A stretch of 64,000 bases of DNA, taken from assembly GCA_963728965.1 (NCBI GenBank), contig CAVSMH010000004.1, positions 1-64,000 on the forward strand, read 5' to 3'. Position numbers and translations under genes: made by a program. Shown piece after piece: positions 55,163 through 64,000 of the stretch (within the stretch, counting starts at the first letter, position 1; each line of letters starts with the position of its first letter). The notes under the pieces were generated by a model. That model did not search any database. It had not been told where the DNA came from and saw nothing but the letters and a program-made list of their open reading frames with translations. This stretch comes from DASQZT01 sp963728965. Lineage in GTDB: Bacteria; Acidobacteriota; Terriglobia; Bryobacterales; Bryobacteraceae.

Positions 55163-56505
55163 ACGAGTCGATGACCAATGAAGACCAGCTTCGCTCCGAA
55201 ATTGACGGCCTCAAGCGCCAGTTGGCGGAGCAGAAAAAGCTGCTCGATACGGAGCACCGCCGCGGCCCCAAAGGTCCTTCGAAGGGGGCGCTGATTACCA
55301 TGGCCGTGCTGCTGGTGATTCTGATCGTGGCTGGCTTTTTTGCCGGATACCTGCCAAGGCAGCAGCGGGAAATGGTGCTGGCCGCCGAAACCAGCGAGGC
55401 GACGCAGACGCTGCCGGTGGTCACGGTGGCGCGGGTGGCGCGTTCCGGCACGCACACCAACCTGGTGCTGCCCGGCAACATTCAGGCCGTAACGGAAGCT
55501 CCGGTGCTGGCCCGCGCCAGCGGGTACCTGAAGAAACGCTATGTAGATATCGGCGACCGCGTCACGGCGGGCCAGGTGTTGGCCGATATCGAAGCACCCG
55601 AACTGAAGCAGCAGATCAATCAGTCCAAGGCCGCCCTCGAACAGGCGCGTAGTATGGTGCAGCAGGCCGAAGCGGCGGTCAAGCAGGGCCAGACCACCAC
55701 CGAGCTCGCCCGCGTCACACACGACCGTTGGGACAACCTGTTCAAGAAGGGAGTGGTGTCGCGGCAGGAGAACGACACCTACCTGGCGCAATATCAAGCT
55801 CAGCATGCCAACGTGGAGGCGCTCGAAAAGGCGTTGGCCGGAACGCGCAGCAACGTTGCCGCTGTGGAAGCCAACCTGGCCCGTTTGAATGAGCTGCTGG
55901 GGTATCAGACCGTGCGGGCGCCGTTCAACGGCGTGATCACCTTGCGGAATGTGGACGAGGGCGCCCTGGTGAACGAAGGCAGCACGCTGCTGTTCCGCCT
56001 GGCGCAACCCGGCCGGCTGCGAATGTACCTCACCGTCCCGCAGGTGGACGCGCCTTCGGTGCGCCCCGGCTTGCAGGCCACGCTGGTGATTCCCGATCTG
56101 CCCGGCAGGAAATTCACCGGCACGGTGGCCCGTACCGCCAATGCGCTCGACCCCGCTACCCGCACCCTGTTGGTGGAGGTTCAGGTCCTCAATGGCGGCG
56201 GCGTACTTCTACCAGGCATGTACGCGCAGGTGGACCTGGAGGTGCCGAGGAAGGATCCGCCGCTGGTGATTCCCGGCGACACCCTGGTGGTGCGCAGCGA
56301 CGGCCCGCAGGTGGCCATGGTCGGCGCGGACGGCGCCGTGCACTTCACCCGGATTCAATTGGGCCGCGACTTCGGGGCCCGGCTGGAGGTCCTCTCCGGC
56401 CTCGAAGAGGGTCAGCAACTGGTGGTCAACCCTAGCGACGCCGTGCGCGAGGGCGAAAGAGTCAAACCAGCCGCCGCGGAAAAACCCGTCGAAGGCAAGC
56501 GGTAA
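55159..56505 (+). CDS. RND efflux periplasmic adaptor (HlyD/MFP family)
   Basis: This 448-residue adaptor has an unusual N-terminal coiled coil (residues 5-35, QLRSEIDGLKRQLAEQKK), then a membrane anchor (ALITMAVLLVILIVAGFFAGY). The lipoyl halves are ARASGYLKKRYVDIGDRVTAGQ and GYQTVRAPFNGVI, separated by a helical hairpin with the motif LEQARSMVQQAEAA. Beta-barrel and membrane-proximal domains follow. It bridges the pump at 51818 and the channel at 56512. The start overlaps the pump stop. Confidence 0.93.
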   Translation: MNESMTNEDQLRSEIDGLKRQLAEQKKLLDTEHRRGPKGPSKGALITMAVLLVILIVAGFFAGYLPRQQREMVLAAETSEATQTLPVVTVARVARSGTHTNLVLPGNIQAVTEAPVLARASGYLKKRYVDIGDRVTAGQVLADIEAPELKQQINQSKAALEQARSMVQQAEAAVKQGQTTTELARVTHDRWDNLFKKGVVSRQENDTYLAQYQAQHANVEALEKALAGTRSNVAAVEANLARLNELLGYQTVRAPFNGVITLRNVDEGALVNEGSTLLFRLAQPGRLRMYLTVPQVDAPSVRPGLQATLVIPDLPGRKFTGTVARTANALDPATRTLLVEVQVLNGGGVLLPGMYAQVDLEVPRKDPPLVIPGDTLVVRSDGPQVAMVGADGAVHFTRIQLGRDFGARLEVLSGLEEGQQLVVNPSDAVREGERVKPAAAEKPVEGKR

Positions 56506-56511
56506 TCCACG

Positions 56512-58332
56512 ATGCCCAAGCCTACTGCCATTCTCTGCGCCCTTCTACTCTGCGCCCCTGCCCTGGCCCAGACCCCGCCCCAAACCACCTACGAGAACTC
56601 CCCGCGCGTTCATGAGCTGATCCGCACCGGCAACCTCTACCTGTCGCTCCAGGACGCCCTATCGCTGGCGATCGAAAACAATCTGGACGTGGAGTTGCAG
56701 CGCTACCAGCCGGCGGTCGGCCAGGCCGAACTGCTGCGCACGCGGGGCGGCGGCATCGCCCGCGGCCTCAATTACACCCTGCTCGATATGCCGGCGGGGA
56801 CCGGAGGACCGCTGAGCCCCGTTCTCACCAACGCCGCCAGCAGCCGGGCCACGGCGGGAAGTTCGGTCTCGACGAATGCGCTCGAACTCGGCCTCCTGGC
56901 CGGTCCGCAGCTCAATTTCTCCGTGCAGGGGACGATTCCGCAATCGAACGGCGCCCCGGTTCCGATTTACGATCCCGCCCTGGTCGGACAGTTGAACTGG
57001 ACCCATCAGACCACCCCGCAGACCAACAGCGTCGTGACCGGCACGAATTCCCTGGTCAGCAACATCACCCTCGCCAACGCCGGCATCCAGCAGGGATTCG
57101 CCAGCGGAGCACAGGCCGGCCTGGCCTTCAACAACAATCGCCAATCGGTGAATTCGCTGCGGTCCGCGTATAACCCGTACACCGGTTCGAGCCTCGGGAT
57201 CAACATCACCCAGCCGCTGCTGCGGGGTTTCGGCTTCAGCCTCAACCGGCGTTTCATCCGCATCGCCGGCAACGAACAGCGCATCGGCTCGCTGCTCTTC
57301 CGGCACCAGCTCACGCTCACGGTTTACGGCGTGATTCGCCTCTATACCGATTTCGTCGCGCTCTACGAGGACGAGAAAGTCAAACTGGAGACCGCAGCCC
57401 TGGCCGAGAAGCTTTTCGCCGACACGAAAGCGCAGGTGGAAGAGGGCACGCTGGCGCAGGTGGAAATGACGCGGGCCAACGCGCAGGTATTCTCCACACG
57501 CCAGGATGTGATCAACGCGCGTGGCCTGCGCGAGGAACAGGAAGCCCTGCTCAAGAACGTCCTCACCCGCCGCGGCAATGGCGATCCGGAAGTGGCCGCG
57601 GCCCGCATTGTCCCCACCGACACGCTGGAGGTTCCCGAAAACGATGGCGTCCGTCCGATGCAGGATCTGATTGCCGATGCGCTTGCCAACCGGGCGGACC
57701 TGGGGCAGGCGCGGCTTCAGGTCGCGAATTCGCGCATCGGGCTGGAGGGCGCCCGCAACCTCACCAAGCCCCAGGTGGACCTGGTGGGCGTCATGCAGAA
57801 CAACGGCCTGGCGGGCGTGCTGAATCCGCTGGTGCCCAATGCCGACACCACCTACGTTGCCGGTTACGGCGGCGTACTGAATCAGGTGCTCACCCGCAAG
57901 TACCCTACTTACGGCATCGGTGTGCAGGTGAATCTGCCGCTTCACAACCGCATCGCCGAGGCCGACCTGGCGCGCGACGAAATCCAGGTGAAACAGGCGG
58001 ACGTACGGCTGCAACAGATGCACAACCAGGTGCGCCTCGAAGTGGAGGACGCCCTGATCGCCATGCGGCGGGCACGCGCCTCGTTCGAAGCCGCCGGGCA
58101 GGCGCGGCGCCTGCAGCAGGAGTCGCTCGATGCGGAACAGGCGAAGTTTGAAGTGGGCGCTTCGACCGCCTTCTTCGTGATTCAGTACGACAGCCTGCTG
58201 TCACAAGCGAAATCGACCGAGGTGGCCGCGCGCAGCTCCTATGTGAAAGCCCGCGCGGCGCTGGCGCGCGCCATGGGCACGATTCTGGAGGAGTACCGGA
58301 TTCTCGCGGACGCGGCGCTCAAGGCCCGCTGA
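56512..58332 (+). CDS. TolC-like outer-membrane efflux channel
   Basis: This 606-residue protein has a signal peptide (PTAILCALLLCAPALAQ) and two OEP repeats: helices SLQDALSLAIENNLDVELQR and, in the second half, LIADALANRADLGQARLQV with IGLEGARNLTKPQV. The middle part contains barrel strands with Asn- and Gly-rich loops (SNITLANAGIQQGFASG, SSLGINITQPLLRGF). It completes the tripartite efflux system as the third gene, 6 bp after the adaptor. Confidence 0.93.
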   Translation: MPKPTAILCALLLCAPALAQTPPQTTYENSPRVHELIRTGNLYLSLQDALSLAIENNLDVELQRYQPAVGQAELLRTRGGGIARGLNYTLLDMPAGTGGPLSPVLTNAASSRATAGSSVSTNALELGLLAGPQLNFSVQGTIPQSNGAPVPIYDPALVGQLNWTHQTTPQTNSVVTGTNSLVSNITLANAGIQQGFASGAQAGLAFNNNRQSVNSLRSAYNPYTGSSLGINITQPLLRGFGFSLNRRFIRIAGNEQRIGSLLFRHQLTLTVYGVIRLYTDFVALYEDEKVKLETAALAEKLFADTKAQVEEGTLAQVEMTRANAQVFSTRQDVINARGLREEQEALLKNVLTRRGNGDPEVAAARIVPTDTLEVPENDGVRPMQDLIADALANRADLGQARLQVANSRIGLEGARNLTKPQVDLVGVMQNNGLAGVLNPLVPNADTTYVAGYGGVLNQVLTRKYPTYGIGVQVNLPLHNRIAEADLARDEIQVKQADVRLQQMHNQVRLEVEDALIAMRRARASFEAAGQARRLQQESLDAEQAKFEVGASTAFFVIQYDSLLSQAKSTEVAARSSYVKARAALARAMGTILEEYRILADAALKAR

Positions 58333-58449
58333 CCTCGGCGCGCCTATCGCTCGGGCAACAGGTTCGTCAATCGAGCGGTGCCGTATGGCAGCCCGGAATT
58401 CGGAGTCCTGCCTCCGGAACAAAGCGCATTTGCGCGGTGTCTCACTCCC

Positions 58450-60108
58450 ATGCGGCTGGCAAGCGCGCAATTCGAGCTGTTGGTCCGGCACTTCTTCGGT
58501 CGTTTTTTCGACACCGAGTCGCTTTCGCCGCAGGGAAGGCCGGAGGCCGGCGTGGTGCAAACGCTCGGCATCCTGGCGGTACCGGCTGCCTTCCTGGCAT
58601 TTCTCTTCCTGCCGCTGTCGGCGTACGGCTGGGCCCTGGTGGTGTTTCGCCACATCTTCCTGTCGCTCTCCATGCTGGTGATGGGATTCGTGATGGTGTT
58701 CGAGTGGGATACCCTGTTTCCCGACCGCCGCGACTACCAGATCCTCACCACCCTGCCCATTCGACTGTCCACCCTTTTTCTAGCCAAAACCGCCGCGCTC
58801 ATCATTTTTCTCGGCGTATTTCTGGTGGACGTCAATTTCTTCAGCGTGCTGCTGTGGCCGGCCGTATCCAGCAGGCCGGGTCTCGATGGAGACCGCAGTA
58901 TTCCGGGCATCATGGGCACGCACCTGGTGGTGGTCTTCGCGGCGGGCCTGTTTGCGGCGCTGTTCATGGCGACGCTCAAAGGCGTGCTGCTGACCGTCCT
59001 TCCCGGGAAGCTCTACCGGCGCCTGTCGGTACCTGTTCAGACGGTGGTCATGGCCGCCCTGGTGATGATGTTCTTTCTCACCCCGCTGGCGGCGAGCAGC
59101 ATCCAGCGGCTCGTGCGCCTGCACCATCCTCTGCTCTATGCCTACCCCGGCTTTTGGTTTGTCGGCCTCTACGAGCGGCTGCGGCCGGTGACCGGCGACC
59201 CGGTGCTGCTCGAGCTGGGCTCGATTGCCATTCGGGCACTGTGGTTGACGGCAGCCGTCTTTCTGCTGACCTATCTTCCCCTTTACCGGAGGCACGCCCG
59301 GCGGATGCTCGAAACGCCGGAACCCAGCCGCTCCGGGCCGGGCCGGGCGCGTCTGCTGGCGACGGCGTGGCTTGATCGGCTGCTTCTCCGGCGCCCCGTC
59401 GAGCAGGCGGTCTTCCGGTTCATCAGCGAGACCCTCACGCGGAGCGTGAAGCACCGCCTGTTCCTCGCTACCTATGGAGGATTCGGCGCCGCGATTGCGG
59501 TTTTGACGCTTGGCTCCGGGCCGGACGGGTGGCTGCGCCTGCCGCTGAGCCTTTCGTTCGTACTGGTCTCGGCCCTCCGCGCGGCTTTCAATTTTCCCTC
59601 CGAGCTGAGCGCCAACTGGGCATTTCAGATCACCGAGACCGCCGACGTCCGGAAATATGTCACGGCAACCCGCAAGTGGCTGGTAGTGGCCGCCATCCTG
59701 CCTTTGTTCGCGTTGCTGGCACCGGTGGAGTTCGTGCACTTTTCCGCGGGCGAGGCGGCGTTCCATCTTTGTTATGGCGTGGCGCTTTCGCTGCTGCTGA
59801 TGGAGATTCTCTTCTTCGGATTTCGCAAAGTCCCGTTTACCTGCGCCCATTTCACCGGCAAGGTGAACCTGGTGGGGCTCTCGGTGGTCTACATTCTGGG
59901 ATTCACCATGTACAGCAGCACCATGGCCACGCTCGAGTCGTGGCTGTTCGGGTGGCCTGCTGCGGCCGTGGCATTTTTCGCCCTCCTCGCCGCGGCATGC
60001 CTGTTCCTGAACCGGCTGGGCTTGCGCCTCACCCGCGACGCCGCCGCGCTGGACTACGAAGACCGCGTGGATCCCGTGGTCCGCACGCTCGATCTCAACC
60101 TGCAATAG
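58450..60108 (+). CDS. ABC-type exporter permease-like membrane protein
   Basis: This 552-residue polytopic protein has about 10 membrane segments, including YGWALVVFRHIFLSLSMLVM, AALIIFLGVFLVDVNFFSV, VVMAALVMMFFLTPLAA and LVGLSVVYILGFTMY. I chose the ATG at 58450 (MRLASAQFELLVRHFF); 24 upstream residues of the open frame look non-native. The ATPase gene follows 8 bases later, so this is the permease half of an ABC transporter; the substrate is unknown. It is not similar to the ADOP permeases. Confidence 0.75.
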   Translation: MRLASAQFELLVRHFFGRFFDTESLSPQGRPEAGVVQTLGILAVPAAFLAFLFLPLSAYGWALVVFRHIFLSLSMLVMGFVMVFEWDTLFPDRRDYQILTTLPIRLSTLFLAKTAALIIFLGVFLVDVNFFSVLLWPAVSSRPGLDGDRSIPGIMGTHLVVVFAAGLFAALFMATLKGVLLTVLPGKLYRRLSVPVQTVVMAALVMMFFLTPLAASSIQRLVRLHHPLLYAYPGFWFVGLYERLRPVTGDPVLLELGSIAIRALWLTAAVFLLTYLPLYRRHARRMLETPEPSRSGPGRARLLATAWLDRLLLRRPVEQAVFRFISETLTRSVKHRLFLATYGGFGAAIAVLTLGSGPDGWLRLPLSLSFVLVSALRAAFNFPSELSANWAFQITETADVRKYVTATRKWLVVAAILPLFALLAPVEFVHFSAGEAAFHLCYGVALSLLLMEILFFGFRKVPFTCAHFTGKVNLVGLSVVYILGFTMYSSTMATLESWLFGWPAAAVAFFALLAAACLFLNRLGLRLTRDAAALDYEDRVDPVVRTLDLNLQ

Positions 60109-60116
60109 GAGTCGCC

Positions 60117-60878
60117 ATGCTCGAAATCCAGCACATGACCAAGTATTACCGGAATACCGCCGTGGTGAACGACGTGAGCTTCACCGTCCGGCCCGGCGAG
60201 GTCACCGGATACCTGGGGCCGAACGGGTCGGGCAAATCCACCACGGTGAAGATCATTACCGGCTTGATCGACGCGAGCGCCGGCAAGGTCCTGCTCGACG
60301 GCCGCGACATCACGGCGGATCCGATCGGCTTCCGGCGCCGGCTGGGCTACGTCCCCGAAGAGGCGATTCTCTACTCCTACCTGACCGGGCTCGAGTATCT
60401 GCAGTTGATCGGCCGGCTCCGCTCCCTGCCGCCCGCCGAGGTGGACCGCAAGGCCAACGACCTGCTCGAACTGCTCTCGCTCGGCGCCTACCGCCACGCG
60501 CCGATTTCGGCCTATTCCAAAGGCATGAAGCAGCGCGTGCTGATCTCCGCCGCCCTGCTGCACGACCCCGATGTGCTGATCCTCGACGAGCCGCTCAGCG
60601 GCATCGATGTGACCTCCGCGCAGCTCTTCAAGCACCTCCTGAACGAGCTGGCGCAGAAGGGTAAAACCATCCTGTACATCTCGCACGTGCTCGAGGTGGT
60701 GGAGCGGGTCTGTGCCCAGGTCATCATCATCTATAAGGGCCGCATCATGGCCGCCGACTCGGTGGAGCATCTGCGCGACCTGATGAACATCCCGTCGCTC
60801 GAAGGGATCTTCTCGCAGTTGGTCGAGGAGCGCGACCTGGAAGCCGTGGCCAGAGACATCGTGGCCGCGATCGGGTAA
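60117..60878 (+). CDS. ABC transporter ATP-binding protein
   Basis: This 253-residue ATPase has Walker A GPNGSGKSTT, Q-loop-equivalent RRLGYVPEEAILYSYL, the signature AYSKGMKQR (SKGMKQ variant as in Nod/CcmA-type exporters), Walker B VLILDEPLSGID and the switch His in YISHVLE. It probably energises the membrane protein encoded just upstream. The start at 60117 follows an AGGAG within TAGGAGTCGCC. The longer frame from 59529 is a shadow of the permease. Confidence 0.93.
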   Translation: MLEIQHMTKYYRNTAVVNDVSFTVRPGEVTGYLGPNGSGKSTTVKIITGLIDASAGKVLLDGRDITADPIGFRRRLGYVPEEAILYSYLTGLEYLQLIGRLRSLPPAEVDRKANDLLELLSLGAYRHAPISAYSKGMKQRVLISAALLHDPDVLILDEPLSGIDVTSAQLFKHLLNELAQKGKTILYISHVLEVVERVCAQVIIIYKGRIMAADSVEHLRDLMNIPSLEGIFSQLVEERDLEAVARDIVAAIG

Positions 60879-60899
60879 GGATTGTGATAGCTTCTACTC

Positions 60900-61991
60900 A
60901 TGAATCGCAGGGAGTTCTTGGCCCGTTCCGGCACCGCGGCCGCGGCCGCTTCCGCCGCTAAGCCCGATCGGGCGGCACCCGCCCCGGCCATCCGCATGAA
61001 ACTCGGATGCCAGAGCGCACCCACCAACGATACCCATCTGAACTACCTGGCACGTTACGGCGTCCGCCACATCTGCGGCTACCCCGAGATCCCCGACGGG
61101 CGGCTCTACGCCACCGTGGACGAGTTGAAACGGATGCGCGACCTGGCCGATTCGAACGGAATCAGCATCGACTGCATCGCGCCGCCCTTTCTGGCGTCGA
61201 GCCACATCGACCGGGAGCGGCACCCGGCTATCATGCTGGCGCAGAGCCCCGAGCGGGACCGCGACATCGAATCGTTGCAGACGCTGATCCGCAACTCAGC
61301 CACCGCCGGAATTCCCGCCATCAAATACAACATGAGTATTCTGGGCGTGCTCCGGCTTCGCGAACGCACCCCGGGGCGCGGAGACGCCCGCTACAGCACC
61401 TGGCGGCTCAAGGATGCGCACCCGGATCCGCCCGTGACCCGCGCCGGACAGGTGGATGCGGATCAGTTCTGGCAACGGATCACGTATTTCCTCGATCGCG
61501 TGATCCCGGTGGCCGAGGAACACAAGATTCGCATGGCGTGCCATCCCCAGGATCCCGGTGTGCCCCCGGAGGGCTACGAGGGCGTGGACCGCGTCCTCGG
61601 AACGGTGGAGGGCCTGACGAAATTCATCTCCATCCGCGAGAGCCCGTATCATGGCTTGAACTTCTGCCAGGGCACCGTATCGGAGATGCTGAAGGACCCG
61701 GGCCGCGAAATCTACGACGTGATCCGCTACTTCGGAACCCGGCAGAAGATCTTCAACGTGCACTTCCGGAATATCCGGGGACGCCGGGACGATTTTGTCG
61801 AAGTGTATCCCGACGAGGGCGACATCGACTTCGTAAAGGCGATTCAGGTGTACCGGGAGATCGCCTACCCGTACATGCTGATGCCGGACCACGTGCCCCA
61901 AGCGCCCAGCGATCCCGCAGGACTCCAGTCGTTCGCGTTCTGCTACGGCTACATTCGCGCGCTGATTCAGGCGGCCGACCGGCTCACCTAA
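60900..61991 (+). CDS. Mannonate dehydratase-like / sugar-phosphate isomerase-fold protein, Tat signal
   Basis: This 363-residue protein starts with a Tat-type signal NRREFLARSGTAAAAASAA. The TIM-barrel part contains HLNYLARYGVRHICGYPEIP, AIKYNMSILGVLRLRERTPGRG, IRMACHPQDPGVPP, GLNFCQGTVSEM and IFNVHFRNIRG, which are mannonate dehydratase (UxuA-like) motifs with metal-binding Cys/His. UxuA converts D-mannonate to 2-keto-3-deoxygluconate. An exported form is typical of acidobacterial homologues. The gene is 21 bp after the ABC pair but probably independent. Confidence 0.85.
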   Translation: MNRREFLARSGTAAAAASAAKPDRAAPAPAIRMKLGCQSAPTNDTHLNYLARYGVRHICGYPEIPDGRLYATVDELKRMRDLADSNGISIDCIAPPFLASSHIDRERHPAIMLAQSPERDRDIESLQTLIRNSATAGIPAIKYNMSILGVLRLRERTPGRGDARYSTWRLKDAHPDPPVTRAGQVDADQFWQRITYFLDRVIPVAEEHKIRMACHPQDPGVPPEGYEGVDRVLGTVEGLTKFISIRESPYHGLNFCQGTVSEMLKDPGREIYDVIRYFGTRQKIFNVHFRNIRGRRDDFVEVYPDEGDIDFVKAIQVYREIAYPYMLMPDHVPQAPSDPAGLQSFAFCYGYIRALIQAADRLT

Positions 61992-62192
61992 TCTAGTGTA
62001 GTGTCCAACAAATAACCAGACAAGATTGCCCCAGCGCCAACAGTCTCGGCACTCCAATAACGCAGAATCCGATAAGCCGTTGAGAATGACGGGCAGGGTG
62101 GGTCCGGCATAACCGGCCACAGAAGCCATCTATTTTCGCGTTCGTAAATTTGTCTGGCTTTGGTTCAATTCTTGTAGTATAGTTACTCCAAG

Positions 62193-62540
62193 ATGGAATT
62201 CGAGCCCAAGGGTCCCGAGGCTGCCAGACTCCGCCAGCGCAAATTTGCGCTGCTCCGCCAATTCCCTTTCCCCCAAGATCTGCTGCCAGGCTCGCTGTCC
62301 GTCAGCCATACCAAGTGTGGAAAGCCTACTTGCCATTGCGCCAAAGGCGAGGGGCACCCCGCTTGGTCGCTCACCTTTATGGTGGCCGGTAAGAAGCGGG
62401 TCGAACGCATCCCCAAGGATTGGGTGGACGACGTCCGCCGGCGCGTCGCTGCCGGCCACGCCTTTCAGGACGCTCTGCGCGAGGTCCTCGCCGCCAATGC
62501 CGAGTTGCTGGTATTGCGGCGCAAACAGCAGCCCCGCTGA
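62193..62540 (+). CDS. DUF6788-like accessory protein of a transposase element
   Basis: This 115-residue protein has the block SLSVSHTKCGKPTCHCAKGEG, with a Cys-x4-Cys-x-Cys pattern suggesting metal binding, followed by WSLTFMVAGKKRVERIPKDW and a C-terminal helix. It matches the small DUF6788-type proteins that precede DDE transposases in certain insertion elements. Its TGA overlaps a CTG of the transposase frame, in the -1 frame relative to it, so the two may be made as a frameshift fusion or by coupled re-initiation. Confidence 0.7.
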   Translation: MEFEPKGPEAARLRQRKFALLRQFPFPQDLLPGSLSVSHTKCGKPTCHCAKGEGHPAWSLTFMVAGKKRVERIPKDWVDDVRRRVAAGHAFQDALREVLAANAELLVLRRKQQPR

Positions 62541-63730
62541 CCGGGCCACACGTTCGCCAAATCCAAAACTACGCCTGCCACTGCCTGGGCCTGAAGTCCT
62601 TCTTCCAACGACCGGGCGATGGCCGGGTCCATCCCCATATCCCGGCGCGAGATCTGGTCTGGGCCGTAGTGATCGGACGTGTCCTGCGCGCCGCAAGTTT
62701 CTTGCGCCTGGAATGGCTGGCGCACTCTCCGGTGCGCGCCGAGTTGGGCTTGAAAGGCCAGTTCGGGGATGATGCCTTGGCCTACTGCACCGAGCGCATG
62801 GACCCGGAGACGACGCGATTGGCTGTGGCGACCGCGCTGCACCAAGCCAAGCGCAACAAGGCCTTCGAGAACAGCCGCTTCATAGGGCTGGCGCTGGACG
62901 GTACCGGCGCGGGGCATACCCACAAAGAACCCTGCCCGTTGTGTGATCCGGTCAAGGATTCCAAGGGTGCAGTACATGGTTCCTTGCATCATTTCGTACT
63001 GATCAGCATGGTCGGCGTTGGTTTGACGCTGCCGATCGATGTGGAGCCCTACGGGCCTGGCGATAGCGAGTATGCCGCAGCCCAGCGTTTGCTGCGGCGC
63101 GCGGTGGGGCATCTTGGCGCGCGTTTCGCCGACTATGTAGTGGGAGACAGCGCGTATGCCACGGCTCCTTTTCTCCACACCGCCGCGGAGGTCGCTCTGC
63201 CCATGGTGGCGCGCCTCAAGGAGAACCTTCCTCTTTTAGCCGCTGCCGTGCGCGCCCGCTTTGACGGGCAACCGCCCCAGGCCGTGTTCCAAGAGGGCGA
63301 TGATCGGGTCGAGGTCTGGGACGCGGATAATTTCGCTCCTTGGGAAACCCTGAACTGGCCCGCCGTACGCGTCCTGCGGTACTGCCAGCACAAACGCGAT
63401 GGGACCGTAATACAAGCCGAATGGCTGACCGACTTCTCCATCCCCAAACTCGGGAGCTTGAGTTTCTACCGCATCGCCAAAAGCCGCTGGGAGATCGAGA
63501 ATCAGGGCTTCAACGACGGCAAGAACCGCTATGGCATGGAGCACATCTGCCATCATCAGGCCAACAGCATTCTGATCGTATGGCTGCTGATCGCACTGGC
63601 CATGGTGATCGAACGCCTTTACCGGTTGCGCTATCTGCACCGTGGTGACCATGCCATTCGCTGCGCCATGCAACTGCATGACTATCTCTGGTTGACCCTA
63701 GGGACCCATAGTCCGCCGGATACCAGTTGA
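62537..63730 (+). CDS. DDE transposase of the DUF6788-containing element
   Basis: The transposase-like part begins after the DUF6788 stop (PHVRQIQNYACHCLGLKSFF) and runs to 63730. Likely catalytic residues are the Asp in GLALDGTGAG, the Asp in YVVGDSAYAT and the Glu in SRWEIENQGFNDGKN, the last a typical IS4/ISNCY-type YREK-like region. There is no ATG, GTG or TTG at the natural start; initiation may be at CTG 62537 or through frameshifting from the upstream gene. The ORF-level start at 62420 (inside DUF6788) is not convincing. Terminal repeats were not recognised. Confidence 0.78.
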   Translation: MTGPHVRQIQNYACHCLGLKSFFQRPGDGRVHPHIPARDLVWAVVIGRVLRAASFLRLEWLAHSPVRAELGLKGQFGDDALAYCTERMDPETTRLAVATALHQAKRNKAFENSRFIGLALDGTGAGHTHKEPCPLCDPVKDSKGAVHGSLHHFVLISMVGVGLTLPIDVEPYGPGDSEYAAAQRLLRRAVGHLGARFADYVVGDSAYATAPFLHTAAEVALPMVARLKENLPLLAAAVRARFDGQPPQAVFQEGDDRVEVWDADNFAPWETLNWPAVRVLRYCQHKRDGTVIQAEWLTDFSIPKLGSLSFYRIAKSRWEIENQGFNDGKNRYGMEHICHHQANSILIVWLLIALAMVIERLYRLRYLHRGDHAIRCAMQLHDYLWLTLGTHSPPDTS

Positions 63731-63985
63731 CCCCGGCGCCGCGCGGACGGCGAGCACGGCTCCGTTGATCTTTGACAACTCGACTCTTTTCCGTGAAGCG
63801 ATAACCCGCCGGAGCCGCCATTGCTCAAAAGGCCAGCAGGAACGCTGCCGACCTCACGATTCAGACCGCTCCACAGCGCCGCCCCCTCCTTCGCGGAACT
63901 TCCGAGACCGCTGCCCCAGCGCTATTGTTGTTGACTTAGTGGCTTGTCAGGATTAGACTGGACCAATCCTTGAGGGGATACAAAG
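63731..63985 (+). other. Intergenic stretch
   Basis: I see no convincing gene. It separates the transposase from the gene that starts at the window end and may contain the element's right terminus and the next gene's promoter. Confidence 0.4.
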
Positions 63986-64000
63986 ATGAACAGGTTTACC
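63986..64000 (+). CDS. Start of a gene cut by the window end
   Basis: An ATG at 63986 is preceded by GAGGGG about 9 bases upstream and followed by AACAGGTTTACC (MNRFT). Only five codons are visible, so no product can be named. Confidence 0.4.

Noticed and set aside
1..64000. CRISPR arrays, rRNA and tRNA genes
   Set aside because: No regularly spaced repeats and no tRNA- or rRNA-like conserved stretches were recognised on reading; a dedicated scan (tRNAscan-SE, CRISPR finder) would be decisive.

Overview
The window looks like a chromosomal segment of an Acidobacteriota bacterium of the Solibacter/Bryobacter type. This is an inference from gene content: two ADOP-type (FtsX/MacB_PCD) permeases, one preceded by a PadR regulator remnant; Oar-like TonB-receptor fragments; a PEP-CTERM remnant; a hopanoid glycosyltransferase (HpnI type); and a propeller/Y_Y_Y sensor kinase. 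By eye the DNA is visibly less GC-rich from 1 to about 25.5 kb, which is mobile and accessory, than from 25.5 to 62 kb, where ordinary GC-rich genes dominate. A few insertion sequences also interrupt or flank that second part.

1-16 kb is a mobile and defence island. It starts with a 5'-cut IS3 element and a tyrosine-recombinase N-terminal fragment. Pieces of a PRTRC cassette follow on the minus strand (protein C, protein E, ThiF-family protein). The cassette is split by a Tn554/RIT-like block of three tyrosine recombinases plus a small fourth gene, all translationally coupled. The first recombinase is inactivated. A second, complete ThiF gene lies on the far side of that block. Divergent from it is a two-gene operon: a DUF4297/Cap4-type nuclease and a Rad50/SMC-like ATPase with a CPTC hook. 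This is the best candidate for an anti-phage system of the Lamassu or ABC-three-component kind. A tyrosine recombinase/IS91-type transposase pair and a large imperfect hairpin follow.

15.5-17.5 kb is a graveyard: remnants of an IS1182-like element, IS1380, a membrane protein, a TonB receptor C-terminus, a Gfo/Idh-like oxidoreductase and a PadR regulator. An ADOP permease pseudogene follows (17.5-19.9 kb). Then come minus-strand genes (FAD oxidoreductase, outer-membrane protein, YceI), a truncated gene cut by an IS256-type element, and small remnants (TonB receptor N-terminus, gamma-glutamyltransferase).

25.9-41.3 kb holds a matrixin-like protease, an amidase, a methyltransferase, a complete IS1182-like element with a T8 frameshift, a DUF1080 protein, a histidine phosphatase, a pseudo-receiver, an M20 peptidase, an SH3-type lipoprotein, PriA, a degenerate GGDEF protein, HpnI and a polyprenyl synthase. 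41.3-51.7 kb has a frameshifted ADOP permease, a PEP-mutase-family enzyme, DinB, an MFS exporter, a sensor kinase/NarL regulator pair and a PEP-CTERM pseudogene. 51.8-61 kb has a complete RND efflux operon (permease, adaptor, TolC-like channel), an ABC transporter pair and a mannonate dehydratase-like protein. The window ends with a DUF6788/DDE-transposase element and the first codons of another gene.

No rRNA, tRNA or CRISPR array was recognised.
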